25,252 nt of DNA from Verrucomicrobiota bacterium (GTDB taxonomy: Bacteria > Verrucomicrobiota > Verrucomicrobiia > Opitutales > UBA953): positions 1-25,252 of the forward strand of contig RGES01000004.1 of assembly GCA_009917805.1 (NCBI GenBank). The letters are read 5' to 3'. This document shows, piece by piece, positions 1 to 11,500 of the stretch. A model generated the notes under the pieces. That model saw only the letters and a program-made list of their open reading frames with translations. It did no database searches and was not told the origin of the DNA. Both the position numbers and the translations under genes were made by a program. How positions within the stretch are numbered: position 1 is the stretch's first letter; each line of letters starts with the position of its first letter.

Positions 1-605
1 ACCTCCTGGATCATGCCGAACTCCTTGATCTTCACGAAGCGGACGGACGACTTAGGCACGTCGGTCGGCATGATGCCCTCGATGCGGGCCACGTGCGGGT
101 CGACCTGGACGATTTCCCGCTTCGTACCCACGGCGTCGTGCAGGATGGGGATCCAGCGGGGCAGGCGGCGCATGACGCCGATCGAGGAGACTTCGATGGA
201 AAGCACGTCGCCGAGGCGGTCGACGATGAGGCCGGAAAGGAAGTCGGCGTCGGCGTTGACCACGCGGTAGGCGTCGGTGTCGGCGTCGAGCTTGAGGATG
301 TCCTTGCGGAGGGCGGCGGCGCGGCGGATGGCCTGTTCGAACCAGGCGTCGTCGGGCTTGCCCGGGGTGGCCTTCAGGATGCGAAGGGCGATGGGGGCGC
401 CCGCGTTCCAGAAGCCGTAGCCGATGAAGGAGCCCTGCTTGTCGTAGGCCGTGACCACGTCGCCCTGGCGGGCGTCCGGCGACACCTCGCCGACCATCGA
501 ACGGAAGATCGCGGGCTTGGAGGTGAAGGTCTTGAGCTGCACCCATGGCTTCTCCCGCGCGATGGGCGCGGGGATGTTGGGCAGGCTGCTGGTCGGCTCG
601 GACAT
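1..605 (-). CDS. rlmI: RlmI-like 23S rRNA m5C methyltransferase, N-terminal part (cut by window edge)
   Basis: The ATG on the minus strand is at 605-603, and 201 complete codons plus two bases are visible before the window ends, so the catalytic Rossmann domain is mostly missing. Residues about 20-80 look like the N-terminal PUA domain of RlmI (KPWV near residue 19, then a GDVV..YD..G..IGYG stretch). The family hallmark follows at about residues 112-135: YRVVNADADFLSGLIVDRLGDVL, a match to the Y-R-hydrophobic-x-x-x-E/D-x-D-x-x-x-G-L-x-V-D-R-x-G-D/N motif of RlmI and relatives. The visible part ends in VKIKEFGMIQE, the position where E. coli RlmI has its EEHGMKLLVDI segment just before the methyltransferase core. 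RlmI uses S-adenosylmethionine to methylate C1962 of 23S rRNA; this copy could be a paralogue with another target cytosine. No Shine-Dalgarno sequence is evident before the start. It is transcribed divergently from the secretion operon and is probably functionally unrelated to it. Confidence 0.85.
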   Translation of the reverse strand, partial: MSEPTSSLPNIPAPIAREKPWVQLKTFTSKPAIFRSMVGEVSPDARQGDVVTAYDKQGSFIGYGFWNAGAPIALRILKATPGKPDDAWFEQAIRRAAALRKDILKLDADTDAYRVVNADADFLSGLIVDRLGDVLSIEVSSIGVMRRLPRWIPILHDAVGTKREIVQVDPHVARIEGIMPTDVPKSSVRFVKIKEFGMIQE

Positions 606-713
606 GGTTTCACAGTCGACTGGAATGATTACTTGGCAACAATGTCTCCGAAAGGCGGATGGGTAATGACTATATGATGGTAAATAAGCAATAAAATAAC
701 CACAAACAACTTT

Positions 714-734
714 TAATGATTGATTCAATCATTA
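714..734. promoter_or_regulatory. 21-bp perfect palindrome, candidate operator
   Basis: Two 10-bp arms (TAATGATTGA and its complement TCAATCATTA) are separated by one central T at 724. The palindrome includes the 11-mer TGATTGATTCA (717-727), which recurs at 762-772. Size and symmetry fit a dimeric regulator site. It lies 98-118 bp upstream of the chosen tpsB start. The binding protein is unknown. Confidence 0.5.
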
Positions 735-759
735 TTTATTCCTTGGATACCATTTTTAC

Positions 760-774
760 TGTGATTGATTCACA
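760..774. promoter_or_regulatory. TGTGA-N5-TCACA dyad, second candidate operator
   Basis: Five-base arms TGTGA (760-764) and TCACA (770-774) flank TTGAT. It shares the core TGATTGATTCA with the palindrome at 714-734, offset by 45 bp. It resembles a CRP-type half-site pair, but the spacer is 5 rather than the canonical 6 bases, so I do not call it a CRP site. Confidence 0.4.
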
Positions 775-781
775 AAAAGTG

Positions 782-808
782 ACATATTTGAAAAGTTGAT
801 AAATATGT
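782..808. promoter_or_regulatory. 8-bp inverted repeat close to the tpsB start
   Basis: ACATATTT (782-789) and AAATATGT (801-808) are perfect complements around an 11-base spacer. The repeat ends 23 bases before the ATG at 832. It could be a protein-binding dyad overlapping the promoter or, if transcribed, a weak AU-rich hairpin in the leader. Confidence 0.35.
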
Positions 809-831
809 GAGCCCAAAGTTTGCTCAGAATA

Positions 832-2532
832 ATGATTTATAAACAAAAAATACACCTGTGGCCGTTGGCTGGATTGATCTTCGCGGCTCAGGTGGAGTCT
901 TTCGCGCAGACTGCGCCCGATGCCGGCACTATTTTACGTCAGATCGAGAGAAGTTTCCCTCCGCCGACCTTGCCTGAGGTCGGCCCTCCCGTCCCTGTTC
1001 CTTCGGCGGAGATGCCAAAAGGAGCCGGCAAGACGATCGTCGTCTCCCGCTTCGAATTCGAAGGCGCCGAGGCCGTGTCGGCCGAGGAATTGTCGGTCGC
1101 CCTCCGCGGTTACCTGGGACGTCCGCTGACATTGGAGGAGCTACGGAACGCCGCCGCCCAGGTCGCCCTGGCTTACCGGGCCAAAGGCCTGCTGGCCTCG
1201 GCCTCCATCGCCCGTCAGGAAGTGCAGGGCGGCGTGGTCAAGGTGTCCGTCGCCGAATCGCGTTTCGGCATGGCTGAGCTCGACCCTTCGTCGGACGGAC
1301 GGGCCAAGGCCGGCTTGCTCGAACGCATCGTCAGGCAGAACGTGGCCTCCGGTCAGATCGTCAACACCTACGACGTCGATCGCGCCCTCCTGCTGATGAA
1401 CGACCTGCCGGGCACGTCGGTCCAAGGCGCGCTGCGGGCGGGTGATTTCAAGGGCACGACGGACCTCGTGCTCGTTTCGTCCGCTCGTCCGCTCGTCGTC
1501 GGCTCCGTCCTTGCCGACAACGCCGGCGCGCGCTCGACCGGCGAAGCCCGCGCCGTCTTCAACGCCACGGTGGACCAGCCCCGCGGCGACGGCGAGCAGT
1601 TCGCCGCCGACCTGCTGCATACCGATGGGAGCGATTACGGCCGCCTCGGCTACAGCATGCCCGCTCCATGGAGCGGCTCCCGGTTGTCGTTTTCGGCGAG
1701 CGCCATGTCCTACCAGCTGGTCTCCTCCGACTATGTCTCCGCCGCGGTCAGCGGCACCTCGAGCACGCTCTCGGCCGACCTCACCTTGCCCCTGCTCCGA
1801 AGCCGTTCCGCCAATCTGTACGCTTCCTGCGGATTGACCGGCCGGTGGTTCGCCAACCGCGCGGCGGGTTCGGTCACGAGCGATTACGTCAGCCAGACCC
1901 TCGAGTGCGGGCTCAACGGAAATCTCTACGACGGCTTCGCCGGCGGAGGCGTCAGCACCGGCTCGCTTTCGGTCAACTTCGGTCGCGTCGATCTGGCCGG
2001 TTCGCCCAATTTCGCGGCCGACCAAGGCGGTCCGCGGGTCGACGGTTGGTTCGGCAAGTTATCGTTTGGTCTTGGCCGGACGCAGCAGGTCGGACGCGAT
2101 TATTCGCTCGCCCTGAACGTGCGCGGTCAGGCCGCGTTCCATAACCTGGATTCGTCCGAGAAATTCTTCCTCGGAGGCAACAACGGCCTCCGGGCGTACC
2201 CGACGAGCGAGGGAGGCGGCGATCTCGGCATGCTCTCCTCCTTGGAGCTGCGCACGAACCTGACGCCCCGGACCCAGGGGACGTTGTTCCTGGACCAAGG
2301 TTGGGTCGCGCAGAACTATGACCCGGACTATGCCGGCGGACCGACCGACAACGGTCTGACCTACCGCGGCTGGGGTCTCGGCCTTTCCCAGCGTTTCGAC
2401 TCCGGCCTGAAGCTTTCCCTGCAGTGGTCCCGCCGAATCGGCGACAACCCGCGGCCTTCCTCTTCCGGGACCGACCAGGACGGGTCTCTGCGCATCGATC
2501 GATTCTGGGCGTCGGCTTCCTTCAACTTCTGA
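832..2532 (+). CDS. TpsB-family outer-membrane transporter (ShlB/FhaC/HecB type)
   Basis: A 566-residue protein, the usual size for TpsB (FhaC is about 550-580). It would sit in the outer membrane and export the TpsA encoded just downstream. I chose ATG 832 over an in-frame TTG at 820 because it gives a clean signal peptide: a basic start, a hydrophobic core and likely cleavage after SFAQ near residue 26. A short helix-like segment (about 30-42) and a Pro-rich linker precede POTRA 1 (about 68-142; IVVSRFEFEGAEAV... LTLEELRNAAAQV... YRAKGLLASA) and POTRA 2 (about 143-220; NTYDVDRALLLMNDLPG). Residues 221-566 alternate as beta-strands of a 16-stranded barrel. LRAY at 453-456 fits the conserved VRGY/VRGF position of loop L6, here a variant. 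The protein ends in Phe, as outer-membrane barrels do. Two cysteines (333, 359) lie in neighbouring barrel segments. The 20-base gap to the next start indicates an operon. No Shine-Dalgarno is visible. Confidence 0.95.
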   Translation: MIYKQKIHLWPLAGLIFAAQVESFAQTAPDAGTILRQIERSFPPPTLPEVGPPVPVPSAEMPKGAGKTIVVSRFEFEGAEAVSAEELSVALRGYLGRPLTLEELRNAAAQVALAYRAKGLLASASIARQEVQGGVVKVSVAESRFGMAELDPSSDGRAKAGLLERIVRQNVASGQIVNTYDVDRALLLMNDLPGTSVQGALRAGDFKGTTDLVLVSSARPLVVGSVLADNAGARSTGEARAVFNATVDQPRGDGEQFAADLLHTDGSDYGRLGYSMPAPWSGSRLSFSASAMSYQLVSSDYVSAAVSGTSSTLSADLTLPLLRSRSANLYASCGLTGRWFANRAAGSVTSDYVSQTLECGLNGNLYDGFAGGGVSTGSLSVNFGRVDLAGSPNFAADQGGPRVDGWFGKLSFGLGRTQQVGRDYSLALNVRGQAAFHNLDSSEKFFLGGNNGLRAYPTSEGGGDLGMLSSLELRTNLTPRTQGTLFLDQGWVAQNYDPDYAGGPTDNGLTYRGWGLGLSQRFDSGLKLSLQWSRRIGDNPRPSSSGTDQDGSLRIDRFWASASFNF

Positions 2533-2552
2533 ACTTCTTTGCCTTTACCCGC

Positions 2553-5500
2553 ATGATCGCCAAGCCAGCGAAAAACCCTCTCCGTCTGCGTCCGCTGCTC
2601 TTCGCCGCCGCGCTCCTCTCACCCGTCCTGTCCTTCGCCGCGCCGGAGAAGACGGCGTTGCCCCAAGGCGGGGCGGTCGTCGCCGGCCAGGCCTCCTTGG
2701 TCCGTGCGAGCGGCGCCGACCGCGCCTCGCTCACCGTCAGCCAGACGACCGAGCGGGCCGTGGTGAACTGGCAGAGCTTCGACATCGGCTCCGCCGCGGA
2801 AGTCAGGTTCGTCCAGCCTGGGGCCTCCTCCGTCACGCTCAACCGCGTCATCGGGGCCGACCCCAGCCGGATCTTCGGCAACCTGACGGCCAACGGACGG
2901 ATCTATCTCGTCAATCCCAACGGGGTCTATTTCGCGCCCGGCTCCTCCGTGGAGGTCGGCGGGCTGCTGGCGACCACCGCCGACATCGCCGACGGGGATT
3001 TCATGTCCGGACGCGACGTCTTCCGCCGCGGCTCCGCGCGCGGCTCCGTCGTGAACGAGGGCACCCTGCTCGCCCGCGACGGCGGTTTCATCGCGCTCAT
3101 GGCGCCGGAAGTCCGCAACGCCGGCTTCATCTTCGCGCGCGGCGGGTCGGTCACGCTCGCCGCCGGCGACGCCTTCGCCCTGACCTTCGATGACGCGAAG
3201 ACGGGAGTGTCCCTGGCCGTGCAGCCGTCGACCGTGGACGCGCTCGTCGAGAACCGTCGCCTGATCCGTGCCGAGGGCGGTGAGATCGTCCTTTCGGCGC
3301 AGGCTTTCAACGCGGTCGCGGCCCAGGTCGTGAACGCCGGAGACCTGGACGCTTCCTCCATCGAGTCCGACGGCGGACGCATCTTCCTCGGCGGGACCAA
3401 GGTCGAGCATGCCGGCTCCGCGACCGCCGCCTCGGCGGCGGGGAAGGGTGGCGAAGTCAAGGTCATCGCCGCCCTCGCCGACCCGACCTCCGTCGCCACG
3501 GTGACGGGCAGCATCGACGTGGCCGGAACCCAGGGAGGTTTCGTGGAGACATCCGGCAAGTCGCTCTCGGTCGCCGGCGCCACCGTGAACGTCGGGCCCG
3601 GCGGACGCTGGTTGCTCGATCCGATCAATGTCACCATCGACGCCGCGACCGCCGCCACGCTGGCCACCACGCTCAACGGCGGGGGCGCCGCGACCGTGCA
3701 GGCCGACCAGACCATCACGGTGTCCTCCGCCCTCTCCGCGGGCGGGACGGGGCTGCTTACCCTGGACGCGGGCACGAGCATCGTGATGAACGCGGCGATC
3801 ACCCGCTCGGGCACGGGCGGCGTGACATTGCGTGTCGCTTCCGGCGGCGTGACGGGTTCCTCGAACATCGCGCTCACCGGCGGCGGCGCGCTCGCTTTCG
3901 ATGTCGGCGGTTCCGGCTCATACAGCGGCGACATCAGCGGCACCGGGAGCCTCGTCAAACGCGGGGCGGGGGAGCAGATCTTGTACGGTCGTGGCGACAT
4001 GACCGGTGGAACAACTGTTCAAGCGGGCACGCTGCGGCTTGTGCCTGGCTCGGCCGAGGGCACCAACCGTTTCCGCTGGGCCAACGGCGAACAGACGATC
4101 ACGGTGAACAGCGGAGCCGTGCTGGTGCTGGACGCGTCAGCCGGCAACGGCAGCAACCAGACCTACCTCGAAGCGGGGCGCTCATTGACCCTCACTGGTT
4201 CCGGCACCGTCCAAAAAATCGGCTCGTTCAGCCTGGAGATGGGCTGGAGCGACCGCCGCTTCATCGTGAGCCTAGCCAGCGACGGCCTCTTCCAGGTCGC
4301 GCAAGGTCAAGTGAGCCACAACTACACCCGGGACAACTGGCGCAACAACCAAGGCGTGCTCGAGCTTTTTGTCGGCACGACCTTCAACACGTATTCCGAG
4401 AACATCTATGTCTCCGGATTGACCGGGTTCGGCCTCCTGCAGAACACGTACGCCGCCGGCGGCAACAAGGCGATCTACATCACCAGTCCCTCCGGCGCAG
4501 CCAATTACACCTTTGGTGGCACGGTCGATTGGTACCTGTGGATCGAAAAGGCCGGCGCCGGGAAGCAGACCTTCTCCGGTGCCCAGGGCAATTTCGGCGA
4601 CTATGTCCTCCGCGGCGGCACGCTCGAACTGAACGGCTCGAACTGGAGCCTCAACGTCACATCCGATGTGCGCATGGATGCCGGCACGACGCTGAACATC
4701 GGCGGCAACATCTCGATCGGTCTGCTGGGGCATAACACCGGGACGCCGACCGACACGGTGGTCAACCTCAGCAACAACGCCACCTTGACGATGGGCGACG
4801 GAGGCAACAGCACGTTCGCCGGGGTGATCCAGGGACAGGGTTCCATCGCCAAGACGCAAGGATCCGGCCAGCAGACGTTCACCAACCAGCTCACCTATTC
4901 CGGCGTCACGCAGGTGAACGCCGGCACGCTGTTCCTTTCCGGAGCCGGCAGGCTCCCGTCCGGCGGCGATCTGATCGTCAACGGCGGCCTGCTCGACCTC
5001 AACAGCTTCAGCCATTCCATGGGCAAGCTGACGGGAACAGGCGGCTCCATCCAGCTGGGGAGCGGCACGCTCACGCTCAATCAGGCGAGCAATGGCACCT
5101 ACGCGGGCAACATCCGCGGCACGGGGGGCCTGGTGAAGAACGGCACCGGTTCGCTCACCTTCACGAACTGGAGCGACTACACGGGGACCACCACGATCAA
5201 CGCCGGGAGCTTGTACCTGAACCGCTTCGACAGCTCCAGCGGCGCCGGCACCCTGAACACCAGTCGGGTGATCGTGAACAACGGCGGCATCCTCGACTGG
5301 GGCGTGGCCAACTCCTTCGGTTATCTCGCGAACTCCGGCATCGAGGCGATCACCGTCAACGAAGGCGGGCAGGTTGGCCGGGCTGACAACTCCCTTCAGC
5401 AGCACATGTGGAATAACTTCACGGTCGAGATGACCGGGGGCAGGTTCTACGTGGGCAGTAACACGCAGGTGATGGGCCTGACCTTCACGATCAAGGCACC

Positions 5501-8500
5501 GGCGACACCGGGTGCCACCTCCGAGGTTCTCCGCGGCGGATCAGGCGATCTGAGGCTCCGCAACGATGGCCCCAGTATCACCTTTGACGTGGCGCAAAAC
5601 GCCTCGGCCCTCGTTTCCGTGCCGATCAACACCAACGGAACCTCCGGCACGCTGATCAAATCTGGCCTGGGGCAGCTGGAGCTAAGCTCGGGCAACACGT
5701 ATTACGGGCCGACCATCGTGTACGCCGGCACCTTGAAGGTGAGCGGCACCCAGTATGCCAACGCCGGTGACGGCACCGAAACCACGGTGCTCACGGGGGC
5801 GACCTACATCGCCGCCAATACCCACAAGATCGCCTATCTGCAAGGCGGGGGCAATGTGCAGATCCTCACGGGTTTCACGCTGACCTCCGACGACAGCGCC
5901 ACGACAACCTACTCCGGCGTGATGTCGGGCGGCGGGCGCTTCGTGAAAGCGGGTAGCGGCGAGCTCACGCTCAGCGGCGCCAACACCTTCACGGGTGGTT
6001 TCACGCTCGAGAATGGCACCGTGTGGCTGAATTCCGCCGGTGGGCCGGCGATCGCCACCAACATCACCCTGGGCAACAACACGACAGCCCAGTCCAACCT
6101 GCGCATGATGCGCGACAACCAGTTCGCCGATGGCTTGGTGCTCACGACGGGGAATGCCATTGGTAATTGGACCCATCTCGACCTGCGCGGAACGAATCAA
6201 TCGCTCAAGCAGATCATCAGCGGTTCGAGCACCACCCAAGGCTCGCTTGTCCTGCAGAACATCGGATTGGACGGTTCGGTCGTGAGCGGCCGCAGCCAGG
6301 GCACCCTCACCCTCACAGGCAATGGGGATTCAATTTTGAATGCGTATGTGCGCGATCGAAATGACAACGGCACCACCAATTCCCTGAAGATCGTGAAGCA
6401 GGGGTCCGGGGATCTGCTGTTCCTGCAAACGTCCACGACGGACGACGGCGTGAACTTCACCGGCGGGCTCGATGTGCAGGGCGGCACCGTCACCGTCGGC
6501 AATGGATCGTACCATGGCCGGATCGGTTCAGCCCCCGTGAGCCTTGCTGCTGGCACAACACTCACCTATTTCCGCAGCACCAATCCCTATTCCATCGCCA
6601 ACAATTGGAGCGGTTCGGGCACGGTGATCCTGAAGGGTACGGGCGCCAATGGGCAGTCGTCCTTCACCTATACCGGCACCAATGCCCTCACGGCCGCCGG
6701 CACGGTGGTGGTCGACAAGGCGCGCTTTGACGTGTCGACCGGCGGCACCCTGGGCAACGCCTCCACCATCGATGTGCGAACCGGCGGCCAGCTGTTCTTC
6801 TCCGGAGCCGCGAGCGGCACCTTCTCCGCGCCCATCCGGCTGGCCGGCAGCGGCTGGAGGGAGCCGGACGGCTCGCAGATGGGAGCCATCCGCCATTCTT
6901 CCAGCAACCTCGTCACCCTCAGCGGGCCGATCACCCTGGCCAACGATGCCCGCATCCACACCAGCGGCGCGGGCCACCTCGCCATCAGCGGGGTAATCGA
7001 CGACGGCGTGAACAGTTTCGGCCTGGAGAAGACCGGCTACTACGGCCTGACGCTCACGGGCGCGAATACCTACGGCGGCGACACCGTGATCCGCGGCGGT
7101 CGTTTGTTACTCAACAACGCCAGCGGACCCGCTTTATACAACGGCACCACGGGCACGGTGCGGATCAATAACGACAACTCAACGGGTTCCTACAGTGCCG
7201 GGAGCCATTTCGTGGGATTGCAGACCCTGCGGGACGACCAGCTCGGTTCCAACGTGAACGTGTGGTTCGATGGCACGTCGTATTCAGCAGGATTTTTCAA
7301 CGAATTCTCTCTCAACGGCACGAGCCAAACGATCGGTAATCTGTTCGACCAGGGCGGGCACGACCGAAACGTGATCCAGCACCAGAACACCTCCAACAAC
7401 CAGTCCGGCACGCTGACGGTCACGCAAACCACCCACGCGAACTACACCGGGTCGTTCCGCCGCAGTTATAACGGATCCGGTTCCGTGCTCAATCTCGTCA
7501 AGAACGGCGGCGCCGCGCTGGTGTTCAAGACGTCCTCGTCGCACACCAATCATCTTCAAGGCGGCACCTTGACGGTGAACGCCGGCGAGTTCGTCTATAA
7601 CATCGACGACGATCCCTCCGCGAACGGCAACACGACGCTGGGCTTGACCAAGGTGACGGTGAACGCCGGTAGTACGTTCACCTACGTCAACGACATGTCC
7701 CTGACGGTGACACCCGAGCTGGCGGGCCAGGGCATTGTCCAGCTCAGAGGGATCAACACGATCAACGTCGGCGATTTCGACCTCACCCGCGCCAACCCCA
7801 GCTTCAGCGGCGAGATGCGCTTAGGCGACAATGCCCGTCTCAAGCTCGGTACGGCTGCAGGCCTCGGCACGGCGACGCTGGATGTGTCCAGCGGCTCCGG
7901 TGTCTACGTGTACACCACCACCGCGATCACCACGGCGCTGAGCATCGCTGGCCAGGGGTGGAACGAAGGAGCCGGCCGCCTGGGTGCCCTGCGCTTGGCG
8001 AACGGGGCCTCATGGGCTGGCACCGTCGCGCTCACGGCGGATGCCGATGTCGGCGTCTATGGCAGCAGCGAGTCTGCTTCCATCACCGGCGTGATTTCCG
8101 GGGCCGCCACGAGCCGCCTCTGGAAAACCTGGAGCGGCACCCTCACCCTCTCAGGCCTCAATACCTACGCCGGTGGCACCGGCATCGCGCAAGGCGTATT
8201 GGCGGTGAGCAGCGTGGCTAATGCTGGGGCCCCTTCAGCGCTCGGTGCCTCCACGGCTGATGCAGCCAACCTGCTGTTCAACGGTGGCTCGCTCCGCTAC
8301 ACCGGCTCTGCTGCGGCCACCTCCAACCGAGGCTTCAGCATCGGCGCCGGCGGCAGCGCCACGATCGACCTACCCTCGGGTAGCCTCACCTTCAGCGGTG
8401 GCACGCCTACCACAACTGGCAGCCTCAGCAAAAGTGGCAGTGGCACTTTGGCCTTGGCCGGGGCCACCCTCCTGAGTGGTTCGATCACGGTGAGCGCGGG

Positions 8501-11500
8501 CGACCTGGAGATTCTTCCGGGCGGTAATCTTGGCGGCGGCGCCTATGCCGGGGCCATCAGCCTCGGCAATGGGTCGACCTTGCGCTACAAGGCGGGCGGC
8601 ACGCAGTCCTTGTCGGGCGCGATCAGCGGCACGGGCGGCAATCTCCTGATCGATGGCGCGAACAGCGCGGTCACGCTCTCCGGCAACAACACCTATACCG
8701 GTCGCACCGACATCCTCGCCGGCACCCTCAAGATCACGGGCGGAACATCCCAGACCACGACGATGAACATCGCCAGTGGCTCGGTCCTCGAATTCGACAC
8801 GGGAGCCACCAGCTGGACGGGCGGGGGGACGGACGGAAACCTCACCGGATCGCAGCGAGGGTTCTGGACCGGCGGCGCCGGGGTCAACTGGACCGGCGGC
8901 GGCACGATCATCAAGAAGGGCAGCGCGACCCTCGGCCTCAGCACCGACGACGCCGACACCTGGGCCCTTTCGGCGGGGTCCTTGATCGACGTGCGGGAGG
9001 GCAGGGTCTATTTCGGCTGGGGCTGGAACGATACCTCCACCAACAACAAGGTGGACGTGCAGGTCGCCGCCGGGACCACGTTCGACCTGTGGGACCTTCC
9101 CCAGTATCGGATCCGTAATCTCACGGGTTCCGGCACGGTGACCGGCGCCAGCTATGCCAACGCGACGCTCCCGACCTTGGTGGTCGGAGAGAACAACGCG
9201 ACCTCCACCTTCGCGGGCACGGTCACCAACCTCGTCGGCGGCATCACCAAGGTCGGAACGGGGACTTTCACCCTCGATGCCGCGATCAACCATGGTTTCC
9301 GCGGATCGCTGACGGTCAGCGCGGGCACCTTCTCGGTGCTCTCTTCCGCGCAGTTCAACTCCGGGACGTTGACCGGCGCCGTCTCCGTCGCCGCCGGCTC
9401 GACCCTCCGCTTCGCCAGTTCCTCTCCCCAGGCCCTGGCCGGCGTGGTCAGCGGCGCCGGCACCCTCATCGTCGAAGGCGCCGGCCTCGTCTCGTTGCAG
9501 AACAACAACTCCTTCACGGGACAGACGATCGTCCGCAACAACGCCTCGTTGCGCATCGGCAACGCCTCCGGCTCGACGGGTTACATCTTCGGCGACATCT
9601 CGGTCGCCAGCGGATCGCTCGTCACATTCTACCGCAACGGCAGCAACGAAGCGGTCGAAAACACCTTCAGCGGCGCCGGCCGGGTGGAGTTCACCAGCCC
9701 CGGTGGCTCGGGCGTCGGCGGCTATTACCTGGACAACGCCAGTCCGAGCTTCACCGGCACCGCGGTGGCCAAGGCGCAGGTGCGTCTCAACGTCCCGGAC
9801 CCGCAGGCCTTCGGCACCGGCGTCATCCGCGTCGAGAGCACCGGCCAGCTGTTCCTGGACGGGTCGCTCGGCCGTTACGCCACCCGCTCGCTCACGAACC
9901 TTGTCTACCTGGCCGGCAACGGCTGGCTCGAGGGCGCGGGCCAGCTCGGGGCGATGCGCATCGACAACGGCGCCGACTTCGCAGGCAGCGCCGTCCTGAC
10001 CGGCAACACGCGTTTCGGCATCTGGGGCGACACCGGCCGCGGCATCCTTTCGGGCACTATCTCCGAGGAGGGCGGAAGCTTCTATTTCCAGAAGTGGGGC
10101 CCGGGAAGGCTCACGCTCTCCGGCGCCAATACCTACACCGGCAAGACCTATGTCAGCGACGGCATCCTGAAGCTCGCCAATCCCTCGGGACCCGCGCTCT
10201 ACGCCGGGGCCGGCGGCGGCGAGGTCGTGATCGGCCACGACGTGAACAGCACCAACTGGGTGTTTCCCAATGTCTGGGCGCAGCTCGAGTTCGGCGCCAG
10301 CAACCAGATGGGGGCGGACGTCGACGTGACCTTCGACACCGCGAACCCCTTCGCCTATTTCACCCTCCGCGGCACGACCCAGACGATCGGCAATATCTCG
10401 ACCGGACGGAATCCCAATTGGGCCGTGCTGCAGAACGTCGAGTCCGCCGCCCATGACACCGGGATCGGGGCCGCCACCCTCATCATCAACCAGCGGACGG
10501 ACCTGACCTACAGCGGCTACCTGCGCGACGCGTGGCGGGCCAGCAACGGCGTCGACAGCAATTCCACCCCGACCTCAGGAGGGACCAAGCCTTCCCTGCG
10601 CATCGAGAAATACGGCACCGGTCGGCTCACCATCACGACCGATACCTACAACACCGGCGGCCTCGCCATCTACCAAGGCGTGCTGCAGATCGGCGCCGGC
10701 GCCGGCGTCGGTTCCCTCGACGCCCGCAATACGGTCACCCTCGGTCGCGACGGCAGCCTGGAGTATTTCCGGAACAACGACGTCAGCATCAACCACGACA
10801 TCACCGGCGACGGCAACGTCACGTTCCGGGGCACGGGGCTTTCCGGCCAGAGCCATTACGACTACAACGGCGTCAACAGCATCTCACGCGACGCCACCAT
10901 CACGGTGGACAAGGCCCGTCTCCGGGTCGACGCCCAGGCCAACATCGGCACGAACAATCCCTGGGTCATCGTGAAGCAAGGCGGCCAGCTCTGGTTCCCG
11001 AGCTCGCCGACGATCGGCAGCCGCATCCGGCTGGAGGGCGAGGGCTGGCTGGAGGCCGCCGCCACCAACAAAGGCGTGAACGGTCTCGGCGCGCTCCGTC
11101 TCGACAACAACGGCACCCTGCAGCTGAACGGCGAGATCGTGCTCACCGGCAACGCCCGGATCGGCATGTGGAGCACCAACGCGAACGTCAGCATCGCCAG
11201 CACGATCTCGGAGTCCGGCGGTTCCTTCGGCCTGGAGTTCCGCGCCTTCAACCCCAGCACCACGGACAGCACGGCCTCGTTGGTCACGCTCACCGGCTCC
11301 AGCAGCTACACCGGCTACACGAACCTGATCTCGGGGCGCCTGCGCCTCGCCAACCCCTCCGGACGGGCGCTTTACACGAACACCGCGGCCACGAGCAGCA
11401 TCTCGATCATCTCGCAGGTCAACGGCGCCGACGCCTTCCTGGAGTTCGGGGCGAACAACCAGCTCGGCGCGAACGTCAACCTCGTGTTCGACAGCCGCTC

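Larger units (their letters stand above)
606..831. promoter_or_regulatory. AT-rich divergent intergenic region (rRNA methyltransferase / tpsB)
   Basis: This 226-bp stretch separates two divergent genes and is strikingly AT-rich against the GC-rich coding DNA on both sides, especially from about 660 to 810. It must hold the promoters for both genes. I cannot assign a convincing -35/-10 pair; TATAGT on the minus strand (675-670) is a possible -10 for the methyltransferase. It contains three inverted repeats (714-734, 760-774, 782-808), listed separately. No small ORF or RNA gene is supported here. Confidence 0.5.

Noticed and set aside
93..677. 194-codon plus-strand frame opposite the rRNA methyltransferase
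   Set aside because: The minus-strand frame from 605 carries clear RlmI motifs; this is its shadow.
760..774. CRP or FNR binding site
   Set aside because: The TGTGA/TCACA arms have a 5-base spacer instead of 6, and TTGAT lacks an ATCAA partner at FNR spacing.
820..831. TTG start for tpsB, 12 bases upstream of the ATG
   Set aside because: ATG 832 gives an equally good signal peptide and no ribosome site favours TTG; it cannot be fully excluded.
2424..2552. tpsA start within the end of tpsB
   Set aside because: The added 43 residues lack signal-peptide character and are just open frame; ATG 2553 starts a proper signal peptide.
8370..10454. 694-codon open frame on the minus strand
   Set aside because: It lies entirely inside tpsA. 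Its translation is Arg/Gly/Ala/Val-rich with no domain and mirrors repeat codons of the sense strand; GC-rich DNA leaves such antisense frames open.
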